The position numbers were made by a program, and so were the translations under genes. A DNA stretch of 64,000 nucleotides from positions 62,001-126,000 of the forward strand of contig JAAWAB010000004.1 of NCBI GenBank assembly GCA_022791915.1, read 5' to 3'. The notes beneath the pieces were generated by a model that did not search any database, was not told the DNA's origin, and was given only the letters and a program-made list of their open reading frames with translations. Positions within the stretch are counted from its first letter, which is position 1. Each line of letters opens with the position of its first letter. The DNA comes from Clostridia bacterium (lineage in GTDB: Bacteria; Bacillota; Clostridia; Christensenellales; Pumilibacteraceae). Below are positions 25,711-33,992 of the stretch, piece by piece.

Positions 25711-26739
25711 ATGCTTTCCGCTCGCCAAGAAACGTTACGATTGGGCGGAAGGATTCTTGCCGATTATCCGTTCATATCGGCTGTGGGCGCCGACGTATCG
25801 CCGTATGCGCTCGAAAACCGCGGTACGGACGGAGGAATAAGCGTATGCGTGGCGGAACGGGTATCGATTGACGACGGGCGGACGGGCGATTCTTTTTCGC
25901 CCGTCGATTTGCGACGCTTACACGGGGCGGGTATTACGGGAAAGAGCGTGGGGATTGCTGTAATCGATACGGGCGTATATGCGCATATCGATTTTTGCGT
26001 TCCCCGCATGCGTCTAACCGCTTTTGTCGATTTTGTGCACGGAAAGGCTTTTCCGTATGACGACCACGGACACGGTACGGCTGTTGCGGGCATTGCCTGC
26101 GGGGGCGGGCGCTTTTCGTCTGCGGCATGCGGTGCCGCGCCGCAATCCGATTTGGCGGTGTTGAAAGCGATTGACGGAAACGGAAGCGGAAACGTGCTGG
26201 AAATTCTGACAGCCATGCAATGGTTATACACGAATTTCCGTACTCTGCGTATCAGAGTAGTGAATATGTCGTTGGGAAGTGAGCCGATGGGCGCGCGCGA
26301 CCCGCTGGTTTTGGGAGTGGAAGCTCTCACGAGCGTGGGGCTGACGGTGGTTGCCAGCGCGGGCAATGCGGGGCCGAGCGGCGGAACGTTGAAATCGCCG
26401 GGCATAAGTAGGGCGGCAATTACGGTGGGCGGCGCCGAAAAAGACGCGCACGGATGGCATGCGGCGGAGTTTTCGTCGCGCGGGACGGATTCGGACGATA
26501 AGCCCGACCTGATTGCGCCTGCCGTGCATGTGGGAACGTGCAAAGAAAGCGGCGGATATATGTATATGAGCGGCACCAGCGCCGCTGCACCGCTTGTGTC
26601 GGGTGTCTGTGCATTGATTTTGCAGGAGAATCCTTCTTACACGCCTGCGCAGGTAAAAACAGCCGTTTTGGCGTCGCTCAAAAAACTGGATTGCCCGCAT
26701 TCGGCGTGCGGTGCGGGACTTTTATGTCCGATGCAATAG
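25711..26739 (+). CDS. S8 family serine peptidase (subtilase), no signal peptide
   Basis: A 342-residue subtilisin-fold protease with the full catalytic triad: D86 (VIDTGV), H121 (DHGHGTAVAG) and S290 (SGTSAAAPLVSG). The oxyanion Asn region (ASAGNAGPSGG) is also present. There is no signal peptide and no clear long propeptide (only about 60 residues before the catalytic core), so it is likely an intracellular subtilase. The ATG at 25711 lacks a good ribosome binding site; translation may depend on the 86-residue gene upstream. A strong terminator follows. Confidence 0.9.
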   Translation: MLSARQETLRLGGRILADYPFISAVGADVSPYALENRGTDGGISVCVAERVSIDDGRTGDSFSPVDLRRLHGAGITGKSVGIAVIDTGVYAHIDFCVPRMRLTAFVDFVHGKAFPYDDHGHGTAVAGIACGGGRFSSAACGAAPQSDLAVLKAIDGNGSGNVLEILTAMQWLYTNFRTLRIRVVNMSLGSEPMGARDPLVLGVEALTSVGLTVVASAGNAGPSGGTLKSPGISRAAITVGGAEKDAHGWHAAEFSSRGTDSDDKPDLIAPAVHVGTCKESGGYMYMSGTSAAAPLVSGVCALILQENPSYTPAQVKTAVLASLKKLDCPHSACGAGLLCPMQ

Positions 26740-26740
26740 C

Positions 26741-26777
26741 AAAACCGTGTAGTATGTGTGATATACTACACGGTTTT
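26741..26777. terminator. bidirectional terminator between convergent genes
   Basis: A perfect 15-bp inverted repeat (26741-26755 with 26763-26777) around a 7-nt loop, flanked by A on the left and T on the right. It would stop the subtilase transcript and, from the other side, the NifS-like transcript (stop at 26800). Confidence 0.88.
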
Positions 26778-26799
26778 TCGGTGTAAAACAGCAATTTTT

Positions 26800-27951
26800 T
26801 TATATTCTGCCTTTTTTCTCCGTTTCCGCGATTTCGCGGATGGCACGCAGAAAGAAATCGATTTCGCCGAATGTGTTGTCGCTCGATAGCGACGCGCGCA
26901 CGATTCCTTCTTTAAGTGTGCCCAAATGGCGGTGTATATAGGGCGCGCAATGTAATCCGCCGCGTACCGCAATATCGTATTGCGAGCTTAAAAGATTGCC
27001 TGCGTCCATAGAACTGATTCCGTCTATATTGAAACTGACCATGCCGTTATATGTATCGGGAGCGGTGTAAATGCGTATGCCGCTTATTCGTTGTATGCTT
27101 TCCAGCAGATACATGCTCAACTCACGCAGTTTGCGGCGCGATTCACCCCGTGTTTTTTCATTGTGGGTGATGGCGGCGTTCAGCGCGGCAATGGCGGGAG
27201 TGGGCAGTGTTCCCGATTCGAGCGCTTCGGGCAACTCGGTAGGTTGAAATACACTTTCCGATTGCGTTCCCGTGCCGCCGAATATAACGGGGCGCAAACA
27301 CACGTCGGGTGCAAGGGCGAGAATGCCTACTCCTTGCAAGGCATGCAATCCTTTATGGGGCGCCACGGCAAGCATATCGATATTTTGCTCGCGCATGTCT
27401 ATGTCGCCGTAGCCCACACTTTGCGCACCGTCTACAAGAAACAAAATTTTCCGTTTTCGGCACAGCTTTCCGATTTCGTCTACGGGGGTGACGGCGCCCG
27501 TAACGTTGCTGATATGATTGACTGCCACCATATACGTGCGCGGCGTGAGTGCGCGCTCGATTGTTTCCGCTGTAACAATACCTTTTTCGTTGGGCGGTAC
27601 AATCGTTACGGTAATTCGCCCCGCTCGTTGCAACTCGAAGAGCGGGCGCAGAACGCTGTTGTGTTCGTTGCCCGTAGTAATCACGTTTCCGCCGCTGTGA
27701 ACCGACCCCGAAATGGCGAGATTGAGCGCCTGTGTGCAGTTGAGTGTAAAGATAATGCGCTCGGGGTCGTGAATTCCCACGAGTTGCGCCGCTTTTTTGC
27801 GTGTGGCATACACCAGCATGCCCGCTTTAAGCGACAGGCTGTGTCCGCTCCGACCGGGATTGGCGCTCAATGATTTCATGGCGTTCACGGCGGCGTTGAT
27901 TACGCATTCGGGCTTGTGGTGACTGGTGGCAGAATTGTCGAAATAAATCAT
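26800..27951 (-). CDS. cysteine desulfurase family protein (class V aminotransferase fold)
   Basis: A 383-residue PLP enzyme: FDNSATSHHKP at the N-terminus, TGNEHNSV, the Schiff-base lysine K200 (APHKGLHA), and an active-site cysteine C335 (RGGLHCAPYIH). The short Cys loop GLHCAP is typical of the NifS-like subgroup found in clostridia beside DUF3343 proteins and not of the main IscS. It removes sulfur (or selenium) from cysteine. The DUF3343 gene is divergent from it at 28069, supporting a sulfur/selenium relay. It ends at a shared terminator. Confidence 0.9.
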   Translation of the reverse strand: MIYFDNSATSHHKPECVINAAVNAMKSLSANPGRSGHSLSLKAGMLVYATRKKAAQLVGIHDPERIIFTLNCTQALNLAISGSVHSGGNVITTGNEHNSVLRPLFELQRAGRITVTIVPPNEKGIVTAETIERALTPRTYMVAVNHISNVTGAVTPVDEIGKLCRKRKILFLVDGAQSVGYGDIDMREQNIDMLAVAPHKGLHALQGVGILALAPDVCLRPVIFGGTGTQSESVFQPTELPEALESGTLPTPAIAALNAAITHNEKTRGESRRKLRELSMYLLESIQRISGIRIYTAPDTYNGMVSFNIDGISSMDAGNLLSSQYDIAVRGGLHCAPYIHRHLGTLKEGIVRASLSSDNTFGEIDFFLRAIREIAETEKKGRI

Positions 27952-28068
27952 ATCTTGTTACCGCACTTTTTTGCAAATTTACATATAATGATAGTATGTT
28001 AATATAGTATACTTTCGTAAATGCGGCTTTATAACCGAATTATCCGTACAAAAGGAGAACTTTCGACA

Positions 28069-28311
28069 ATGTATTTGTTTGCTTTTCGCAGTCGCACGCA
28101 GTCCATGAAGTTATATGACTTATTACGTTCCAACGATATTGCGTGTGAAATCATCAACACGCCGCGCGAAGTGTCGGCATCGTGCGGTTTGAGTGTGTCG
28201 GTGCCCGACGACGCCATCGAGAGAGCGGTGGGGATTCAGAACTACTATCGCACGGAAACGTTGATTGGCGTTTTTTATCATGACGACAGAGGATACCGAC
28301 GGTACAGCTGA
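28069..28311 (+). CDS. DUF3343 family protein (putative Se/S carrier-like)
   Basis: An 80-residue protein of the DUF3343 family: MYLFAFRSRTQSMKLYDLL, then PREVSASCGLSV with the conserved Cys (about 43), the residue thought to carry sulfur or selenium. The family often travels with NifS-like enzymes, as here. The ATG at 28069 has AAAGGAG at 28051-28057. The 117-bp divergent region holds TATACT at 28008-28013 but no good -35. A hairpin terminator follows at 28361. Confidence 0.85.
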   Translation: MYLFAFRSRTQSMKLYDLLRSNDIACEIINTPREVSASCGLSVSVPDDAIERAVGIQNYYRTETLIGVFYHDDRGYRRYS

Positions 28312-28360
28312 CGATATATACTTACGAAACCGACCGATTTCTTTTGCCGTGTCGGCAACA

Positions 28361-28402
28361 AAAAAACACCGTATCCGCAATAATGCGTACACGGTGTTTT
28401 TT
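28361..28402. terminator. bidirectional terminator (AAAAAACACCG type)
   Basis: AAAAAACACCGT (28361-28372) pairs with ACGGTGTTTTTT (28391-28402); an inner CGCA/TGCG stem extends it. It serves both the DUF3343 gene and the minus-strand operon that ends at 28419. The outer stem is nearly the same as that of the 9691 terminator. Confidence 0.85.
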
Positions 28403-28418
28403 CTTTCGATTACGGCGG

Positions 28419-29375
28419 TTAAATCCACCAGGCTTTTGTAGAGTTGGATTCATTTATGAGAATTTCTTTGAGATAAAGAATGGCTTTCGTGAGCCCTTCT
28501 TGCGGCGTCATTAAACTATCTTCGTGTTCGATAGATACGGGTCCGTCGTATCCCACGGCGGCAAGCGCGCTTATCATCTTTTTGAAATCGCCGTTTCCGT
28601 ATCCTACCGTGCGGAATACCCACGAACGGCGGAGAACGTCGGCGTAAGATTTGGTATCGAGCACGCCGTTCACGGCAACGTTGGCGTTGTCGAGCGCCGT
28701 ATCTTTGGCATGGAAGAAATAGATAGCATTGCCGAGTGCTTTAATCGCTTCGGTAATGTCTACGCCTTGCCACAACAGGTGCGAAGGGTCGAGGTTTGCG
28801 CCGATTGCCTTACCCGCCGCATTATGCAAGCGTAGCATGCTTTCTACGCCGTACACCATAAATCCGGGGTGCATTTCAAGCGCTACTTTCACGCCTTCTT
28901 TATCGGCAAGTGCGGCGATTTCTTTCCAGTAGGGAATAAGTACTTCGTTCCATTGCCAGTCGAGCAATTCCGAATAATCGTTGGGCCAGGGACAAGTAAT
29001 CCAGTTGGGGCAGGACGAAGTTTTGTCGCCCGGGCAACCCGAAAACGTAACCACACGGTCGGTTCCCAATGCGTGCGCCGTGCGGATAGCGGCTTTCAAT
29101 TCGTCGGTTGCTTTTTTGGCAATCGCTTTATCGGGGTGCACCACGTTTCCGTGCACCGACAGTGCCGAAACGGTCATTTCGTTGCGTGCGAATGCGTCGT
29201 TTATCTTTTTGACTTGCGCGTTGTCTTTAACGAGCGCATTGATATCCGCGTGCGCCGTTCCCGGAAAACCGCCGCATCCCAACTCCATTTGTTCCACTCC
29301 CAATCCGTGCAGAAAAGAAAGCGCGTCATCGAGAGATAGGTGGGCGAGTACGGGACTGAATACGCTTAACTTCAT
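28419..29375 (-). CDS. sugar phosphate isomerase/epimerase-like TIM-barrel protein
   Basis: A 318-residue protein of the AP-endonuclease-2 (xylose isomerase-like) family. It begins MKLSVFSPVLAHLSLDDALSFLHGLGV and carries metal-ligand motifs: VALEMHPG (Glu), ANLDPSHLLWQG (Asp/His), FFHAKDT (His) and VSIEHED (Glu). The start was chosen for AAGGAG 10 nt upstream. It is the last gene of the minus operon, 1 bp after the 29377 oxidoreductase. Likely an isomerase, epimerase or lyase for a sugar or keto-sugar; the exact reaction is unknown. Confidence 0.88.
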   Translation of the reverse strand: MKLSVFSPVLAHLSLDDALSFLHGLGVEQMELGCGGFPGTAHADINALVKDNAQVKKINDAFARNEMTVSALSVHGNVVHPDKAIAKKATDELKAAIRTAHALGTDRVVTFSGCPGDKTSSCPNWITCPWPNDYSELLDWQWNEVLIPYWKEIAALADKEGVKVALEMHPGFMVYGVESMLRLHNAAGKAIGANLDPSHLLWQGVDITEAIKALGNAIYFFHAKDTALDNANVAVNGVLDTKSYADVLRRSWVFRTVGYGNGDFKKMISALAAVGYDGPVSIEHEDSLMTPQEGLTKAILYLKEILINESNSTKAWWI

Positions 29376-29376
29376 A

Positions 29377-30465
29377 TTATTTGTTCTCCTTATCGAAGAA
29401 ATACGGTTTGCCTGTTTTGGCGGAAATGTAAATGCCTTCGAGAATATGCGTGACGGTTGCCGCTTGTTCGGGCAATACGTAGAGTTTGCCGTTTCCGCGT
29501 GCCGCGTCGATGAACGTGCGCGCTTCCAAATCGGGCGCGTCTTGCGAAACACCTTCATAGAACGCCACGCCGCTTGCCTTAAAGTTAGGCGTTTCGGTGT
29601 ATTGTACACCGTTTTTCACGCCGTTCAGTTCGAGTTCGGGTTTCATGGTTGCGCCCGCTTTGGTGCCGCACAGCGTGACCGACGCTTCGCGTACGTCGGT
29701 GATGTTAAGCGCCCAGCTGGCGTCAAGCTGAATGGTGGCGCCGTTTTTCATAACAATGAATCCGAATGCCGAGTCTTCTACCGTGAATTTGTCGGGTTCC
29801 CAGTCGCCCCAGGCGTTGCCCGTTTGTGTGTCTTTGTTCAGTTTGTGATACGTTGTGCCCACTACGTAAGACGGCTCGTAGTTGTTCATCATGAACAGCG
29901 CAAGGTCGAGCGCGTGCGTACCGATATCAATCAGCGGTCCGCCGCCTTGTTTTTCTTCGTCGAGAAATACGCCCCAGGTGGGAACCGCGCGTCTACGTAC
30001 GGCGTGCGCTTTGGCAAGGTAAATTTCACCCAAATTGCCGTTGTCGCATTCTTTTTTCAGGTATAAACTGTCGGGGCGGTAGCGGTTCTGATAACCGATG
30101 GTGAGCACCTTGCCCGATTTGTCGCGGGCGGCAATCATCTGCTTTGCCTCGGCGTAATTCATAGCCATCGGCTTTTCGCACATAACGTTTTTGCCCGCTT
30201 GGAGAGCTGCTACCGAGATTTCACAATGGCTGACGTTGGGGGTGCATACGTATACGGCGTCTAAATCGAGTTTGATAAGCTCCCGATAGTCGGTGAACAC
30301 TTTGGCTTTTCCGTCGGCATATTGGGCATTCGCTTTTTGGGCGCGTTCTTCGATTAAATCGCAAAACGCAACGAATTCCACTTCGGAAATCTTTTTAAGT
30401 GCGGGCATATGTTTTCCGTTGGCAATGCCGCCGCAACCTACAATACCTACTTTGAATGTTTTCAT
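29377..30465 (-). CDS. Gfo/Idh/MocA family oxidoreductase
   Basis: A 362-residue NAD(P)-dependent sugar or cyclitol dehydrogenase. The N-terminal Rossmann loop is GCGGIANG (10-17), the catalytic-lysine motif is CEKP (96-99, Lys98), and the C-terminal domain has GGGPLIDIGTHALDLA with the substrate-site His. The family oxidises ring hydroxyls of inositols, glucosides and related sugars. It lies with a ThuA-like gene and a second oxidoreductase, which points to keto-sugar chemistry. Good SD (AAAGGAG) at the start. Confidence 0.92.
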   Translation of the reverse strand: MKTFKVGIVGCGGIANGKHMPALKKISEVEFVAFCDLIEERAQKANAQYADGKAKVFTDYRELIKLDLDAVYVCTPNVSHCEISVAALQAGKNVMCEKPMAMNYAEAKQMIAARDKSGKVLTIGYQNRYRPDSLYLKKECDNGNLGEIYLAKAHAVRRRAVPTWGVFLDEEKQGGGPLIDIGTHALDLALFMMNNYEPSYVVGTTYHKLNKDTQTGNAWGDWEPDKFTVEDSAFGFIVMKNGATIQLDASWALNITDVREASVTLCGTKAGATMKPELELNGVKNGVQYTETPNFKASGVAFYEGVSQDAPDLEARTFIDAARGNGKLYVLPEQAATVTHILEGIYISAKTGKPYFFDKENK

Positions 30466-30504
30466 GATGTAGTTTCTCCTTTATTAAATATGGTGATTTT
30501 TTGT

Positions 30505-31221
30505 TTACAGTTTTTCGTCGGGAGTGGCAATGTTGGGACAGGACGGCGCGTTTTGTTCGATATTCGGATTATACGCCCAACGCACCGCATTATACAAAAT
30601 CTTTTTGATTTCGGGCTGACGGTAGGTGGGGTGCGATTCGTGTCCGGGCTGGAAATAGAAAACTTTGCCGCGTCCGCGTTTGTATGTTACGCCGCTGCGG
30701 AACACGTTGCCGCCTTGAAACCAACCGATAAAAACCGTTTCGTCGGGAGTGGGAATGTCGAACGGTTCGCCGTACATTTCTTCGTGTTCGATAACCGTGC
30801 ACGACGGAATGTCTTTGGCAATGGGGTGCGCGGGGTCAATTGTCCATAACCGCTCGCGTTCGCCTGCTTCCCGCCAGCAAAGTGTGTTGGACGTGCCCGT
30901 AAGCGCTTGAAACGGTTTGGCAAGGTGCGCGGAATGTAGGAACACTACGCCCATGCCGCGCAATACGCGTTCGCGGATTTTTGCGACAAGTTCGTCGCTC
31001 ACTTGGTCGTGCGCAGCATGCGCCCACCAAACAAGCACGTCTGTTTTTTCGAGCAATGCATTCGTGAGTCCTTGCTCGGGCATGTCGAGTGTGACGGTGG
31101 TGACGGTTGCGTCTTTTCCGCGCACTGCGTCGGCAATCGCACCGTGCAACGTTTCGGGGTATGCGGCGCGCACGGCTTCGCAATCTTGCCCGACGTTTTC
31201 ATTCCATACGGTGATATACAT
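30505..31221 (-). CDS. ThuA-like domain protein (trehalose-utilisation type)
   Basis: A 238-residue protein of the ThuA family, a class I glutamine-amidotransferase-like fold: VLVWWAHAAHDQV, GMGVVFLHSAHLAKPF and a closing FYFQPGHESHPTY with the conserved His residues, then a VRWAYNP end. ThuA from rhizobia works with an oxidoreductase partner (ThuB, Gfo/Idh/MocA) in oxidising trehalose to its 3-keto form; here too oxidoreductases flank it on both sides. Start at 31221 with AAAGGAG upstream, 2 bp after the next-upstream gene. Confidence 0.88.
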   Translation of the reverse strand: MYITVWNENVGQDCEAVRAAYPETLHGAIADAVRGKDATVTTVTLDMPEQGLTNALLEKTDVLVWWAHAAHDQVSDELVAKIRERVLRGMGVVFLHSAHLAKPFQALTGTSNTLCWREAGERERLWTIDPAHPIAKDIPSCTVIEHEEMYGEPFDIPTPDETVFIGWFQGGNVFRSGVTYKRGRGKVFYFQPGHESHPTYRQPEIKKILYNAVRWAYNPNIEQNAPSCPNIATPDEKL

Positions 31222-31223
31222 GT

Positions 31224-32291
31224 TTATAACTCCTTTTCTATCTCTTTTATAACGGTATTTGTTTTGTCCGACAGCTCGCACAATTCCATAATGCGCATAA
31301 CTTTCAGAACGCTTTCGGGGGTGACAATCGGTTTTTCCTTTCCGCGAACGGCAGCCGCAAAATTTTTATAGAATGTGTCGTGGTCGACTTCGGGGCGGGA
31401 AATGGGCTGTTCGGTTACGCTTTGGTGCGGGCGGTACGCCATAGTTTTGGTAAATCCGTTGCCCGCCTCTATTCCCACCGTTTCGATTTCGGTGCCGTAT
31501 ACGGGCAGAATGATTCTTCCGTTTACGTTCCAGTCATCAATGATTGCCGTGCCGTTTCTGCCGTAAAGAATCCAGCGGGGCATGCGGACAAACGTGTTGG
31601 TGTCTACGCGCACGTTTACGGTGAGCGCTCCGTCAAATCCGATTTGTGCATCGAATCCGTCGTCTACGTCGAAACCGAGCGCTTTGGAATAGCGACAGAA
31701 CAAAGAAAGGGGGCGGGCGTCTATACAGTCGAAAATTTGGTCAAGCAGGTGAACGCCCCAGTCGAGCATCATGCCGCCGCCGTGCCGCAGTTGTTTGCGC
31801 CAGCCGCCGGGGATTCCGTTTGCACCGCAAACGAACGAATCGATACGGTATATTTTGCCGAGTATGCCGCTGTTCATGATATTTCGAGCGGCGATATAAT
31901 CGTCATCCCAGCGTCGGTTCTGATGCACCGAAAATACAACGCCCGCCTCTTGTGCCGTTTGCGCCATTTCTTTGGTTTCGGTGACGGAAAGAGCAACGGG
32001 TTTTTCGCATAAAATATGTTTGCCCGCTTTTGCCGCAGCGATTGCATACGGATGGTGCCAATCGTTGGGGGTGGCAATAAGCACCACGTCAATCTCTTTA
32101 TCGGATAATAATGCCTGTGCCGAAGGATAGGCAATCATGCCTTCCGATTGTGCCGCTTTTTGACGTGCGGGGTCGGTATCGTAAACGCCGTAAAATTCGT
32201 ATAATCCCGTTTTGCGCATGCGTTCGCGGTGATAGCCCGCCATGCCGCCGTAGCCTAATACGCCCACTTTGATTGCGGTTGTGTTATTCAT
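31224..32291 (-). CDS. Gfo/Idh/MocA family oxidoreductase (second copy)
   Basis: A 355-residue oxidoreductase, clearly diverged from the 29377 one. Rossmann loop GYGGMAGYH (13-21), CEKP (95-98, Lys97), and GGGMMLDWGVHLLDQI in the C-terminal domain. The DWGVHLLD variant resembles oxidoreductases acting on scyllo-inositol or keto-glycosides, but the substrate cannot be fixed. It overlaps the upstream gene by 8 bp, so translation is coupled. Two such enzymes in one operon suggest an oxidation and a later re-reduction step. Confidence 0.92.
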   Translation of the reverse strand: MNNTTAIKVGVLGYGGMAGYHRERMRKTGLYEFYGVYDTDPARQKAAQSEGMIAYPSAQALLSDKEIDVVLIATPNDWHHPYAIAAAKAGKHILCEKPVALSVTETKEMAQTAQEAGVVFSVHQNRRWDDDYIAARNIMNSGILGKIYRIDSFVCGANGIPGGWRKQLRHGGGMMLDWGVHLLDQIFDCIDARPLSLFCRYSKALGFDVDDGFDAQIGFDGALTVNVRVDTNTFVRMPRWILYGRNGTAIIDDWNVNGRIILPVYGTEIETVGIEAGNGFTKTMAYRPHQSVTEQPISRPEVDHDTFYKNFAAAVRGKEKPIVTPESVLKVMRIMELCELSDKTNTVIKEIEKEL

Positions 32292-33021
32292 GCAGATTCT
32301 CCCGTATAAATGCTATCGATTTTTGAAGATATGTTTGGTCGTTTTCTACGTTTTCGTATTCGAGTACAATGCTTTTGTGTTTTTGCGAGATTGCAAAAGC
32401 AAGAACTTCTTTTGCGTCGGTGGTACCGTTGCCCACAACGGGGTTGGGTTCCTCCACCGAACTGCCGAATTCTTTAAGATGAACAAGCGCGATTTTTTCG
32501 GCGTTTTCACGCAAGAAGTCAATCGGTTCTATTCCTGCCGCTTTCAGCCAAAAGATGTCGGGTTGCAATTTCAGGGGCGGAAAACGGTCGGGAAGGGAAG
32601 AAAGCGCACCTTTTTCCGCCAATTCGTGCGCGTGATTGTGGTACGCAATCTCCAATCCGAGCGCATTTGCGTTTGCGATTTGCTTTTCTAACGTTTGGTG
32701 TAAGCGTTCGTCGTTGCAAAAATCTTCGGACGCCATCCAGGGGATAACGGCTGTTTGCAGTCGGAACGCGTCGGCAAATGCGGCAAGTTTTTCGGAATCG
32801 CGGAATACGTCGTTTGCGACGTGCGCAGACGTTGCCTGTAATCCGTAGGCGCGCATGCGCTCCGCTACGCCCGCAAAGCCGATGCCGTAGTCATCGCAAA
32901 TCGGTTCGATACTGTCGAACCCGCAGTCGGCAACAAGATGCAACGCTTTATCGAGCCCTTCTTTGGCGATAAAGTGGCGCAAGGAATACATTTGTACGGC
33001 TATATTCATGTTATCTATCAT
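32284..33021 (-). CDS. sugar phosphate isomerase/epimerase-like TIM-barrel protein
   Basis: A 245-residue AP-endonuclease-2 family protein: MNIAVQMYSLRHF, FDSIEP, AYHNHAHEL (metal ligand His/Glu), LQPDIFWLKAAG, ALVHLKEFG and SIVLEYEN (final Glu). This short version resembles IolE/IolH-like or keto-glycoside lyase proteins. First gene of the minus operon, with its own promoter (33050-33078). ATG at 33021 is used; a second in-frame ATG at 33009 is possible. Function in sugar breakdown; exact reaction unknown. Confidence 0.88.
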   Translation of the reverse strand: MIDNMNIAVQMYSLRHFIAKEGLDKALHLVADCGFDSIEPICDDYGIGFAGVAERMRAYGLQATSAHVANDVFRDSEKLAAFADAFRLQTAVIPWMASEDFCNDERLHQTLEKQIANANALGLEIAYHNHAHELAEKGALSSLPDRFPPLKLQPDIFWLKAAGIEPIDFLRENAEKIALVHLKEFGSSVEEPNPVVGNGTTDAKEVLAFAISQKHKSIVLEYENVENDQTYLQKSIAFIRENLHE

Positions 33022-33049
33022 TCTCCTTTCCTTATTTTAAGTCATTATA

Positions 33050-33078
33050 ATTATAACTCTGCGCGAAAAGAAAAGCAA
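33050..33078 (-). promoter_or_regulatory. promoter of the minus-strand oxidoreductase operon
   Basis: Read on the minus strand: TTGCTT (33078-33073), 17-nt spacer, TATAAT (33055-33050). The -10 lies in the 12-bp palindrome TTATAATTATAA (33045-33056), a possible site for the divergent AraC regulator. The leader would be about 20 nt. Confidence 0.7.
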
Positions 33079-33121
33079 TGCCATTATTCAAAGAATTTTT
33101 GCCAAAAATTGCGCATAATGT

Positions 33122-33150
33122 TTGCCGTTATCGGGAATATGATGTATACT
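33122..33150 (+). promoter_or_regulatory. promoter of the AraC-family gene, abutting its start codon
   Basis: TTGCCG (33122-33127), 17-nt spacer, TATACT (33145-33150). Transcription would begin about 7 nt later, at or next to the ATG at 33157, so the mRNA would have no leader. Confidence 0.55.
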
Positions 33151-33156
33151 GTATAT

Positions 33157-33966
33157 ATGAACGGTTTTTATGAAGCGGGAAGAGACCGCGGGCACGGAAT
33201 AGAAGTGTTTGAATCGGAAGGGATAAAACCGCATTTTCATGCGCAGGTGGAAATATTGTGCGTTACGGCAGGCGAAGTTTCGGTGACAATCAACGGTGTT
33301 ACCGAACGAGTTTCGGCGGGTGGTATCTGTGTGTCGGGTAGTTACGACGTGCACGGATATATTATGGAAACGGACGGGGTGGGAATTGTGTTGTTGTTTC
33401 CGCTCGAATATTTGCGCAAGTATTTTGTGCACACCAAAGATAGGGTTATTACGCGGCATGTTTTATACGAGAAATCTATTTTTACCGATATTATGGCATT
33501 GATTGCTTTATATAACAATCACAAAGACGATGAGAACAAATTGTTCGAAGAAGGGTGGTGCAATACGGTACTGGGCGTATTATTCGACGCGCTCGGATTT
33601 GCCTCGTCGGGTGTGGGGGGCGAAGTGGAACTGATTCGCGCCGTATTTACATATATACGCGAACATTACGACGAAGACCTTACGCTTACGTCTATCAGCA
33701 AAGAATTCGGGTACAATCCGTATCATTTTTCGCGGCTTTTTAACCGATTCACCAATTTCAGGCTTAAACAGTATATCAACTCGGTACGGCTCGAAGTGGC
33801 GCTCGATAAATTGAAAAACGGTGAAAGCGTGACCGACGCCGCATTCAATTCGGGATTTAACAGCATGCGCACGTTTTATCGGGATTTTACCGAGTTTTAC
33901 GGCAGTACGCCGCAGAACTATGTGCGGCGACAGAAGGGAGTCGATAAAAAATCGCGTGACAAATAA
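33157..33966 (+). CDS. AraC family transcriptional regulator
   Basis: A 269-residue regulator with an N-terminal cupin sensor (HFHAQVEILCVTAGEVSVTI) and two C-terminal AraC helix-turn-helix motifs (LTSISKEFGYNPYHFSRLFNRF and SVTDAAFNSGFNSMRTFYRDF). Divergent from the oxidoreductase operon, so it is the likely activator, with a sugar ligand. Start is uncertain: in-frame ATGs also occur at 33118, 33139 and 33142, none with a good ribosome binding site. I chose 33157 because the only promoter seen would start transcripts there. Confidence 0.85.
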   Translation: MNGFYEAGRDRGHGIEVFESEGIKPHFHAQVEILCVTAGEVSVTINGVTERVSAGGICVSGSYDVHGYIMETDGVGIVLLFPLEYLRKYFVHTKDRVITRHVLYEKSIFTDIMALIALYNNHKDDENKLFEEGWCNTVLGVLFDALGFASSGVGGEVELIRAVFTYIREHYDEDLTLTSISKEFGYNPYHFSRLFNRFTNFRLKQYINSVRLEVALDKLKNGESVTDAAFNSGFNSMRTFYRDFTEFYGSTPQNYVRRQKGVDKKSRDK

Positions 33967-33984
33967 CGATGCATGTGGTATAAT
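33956..33984 (+). promoter_or_regulatory. promoter of nth, predicting a leaderless mRNA
   Basis: GTGACA (33956-33961), 17-nt spacer, TATAAT (33979-33984). The expected start point is about 33991, two bases before the nth ATG at 33993, and no Shine-Dalgarno sequence is present. Confidence 0.75.
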
Positions 33985-33992
33985 TTGTCTAT

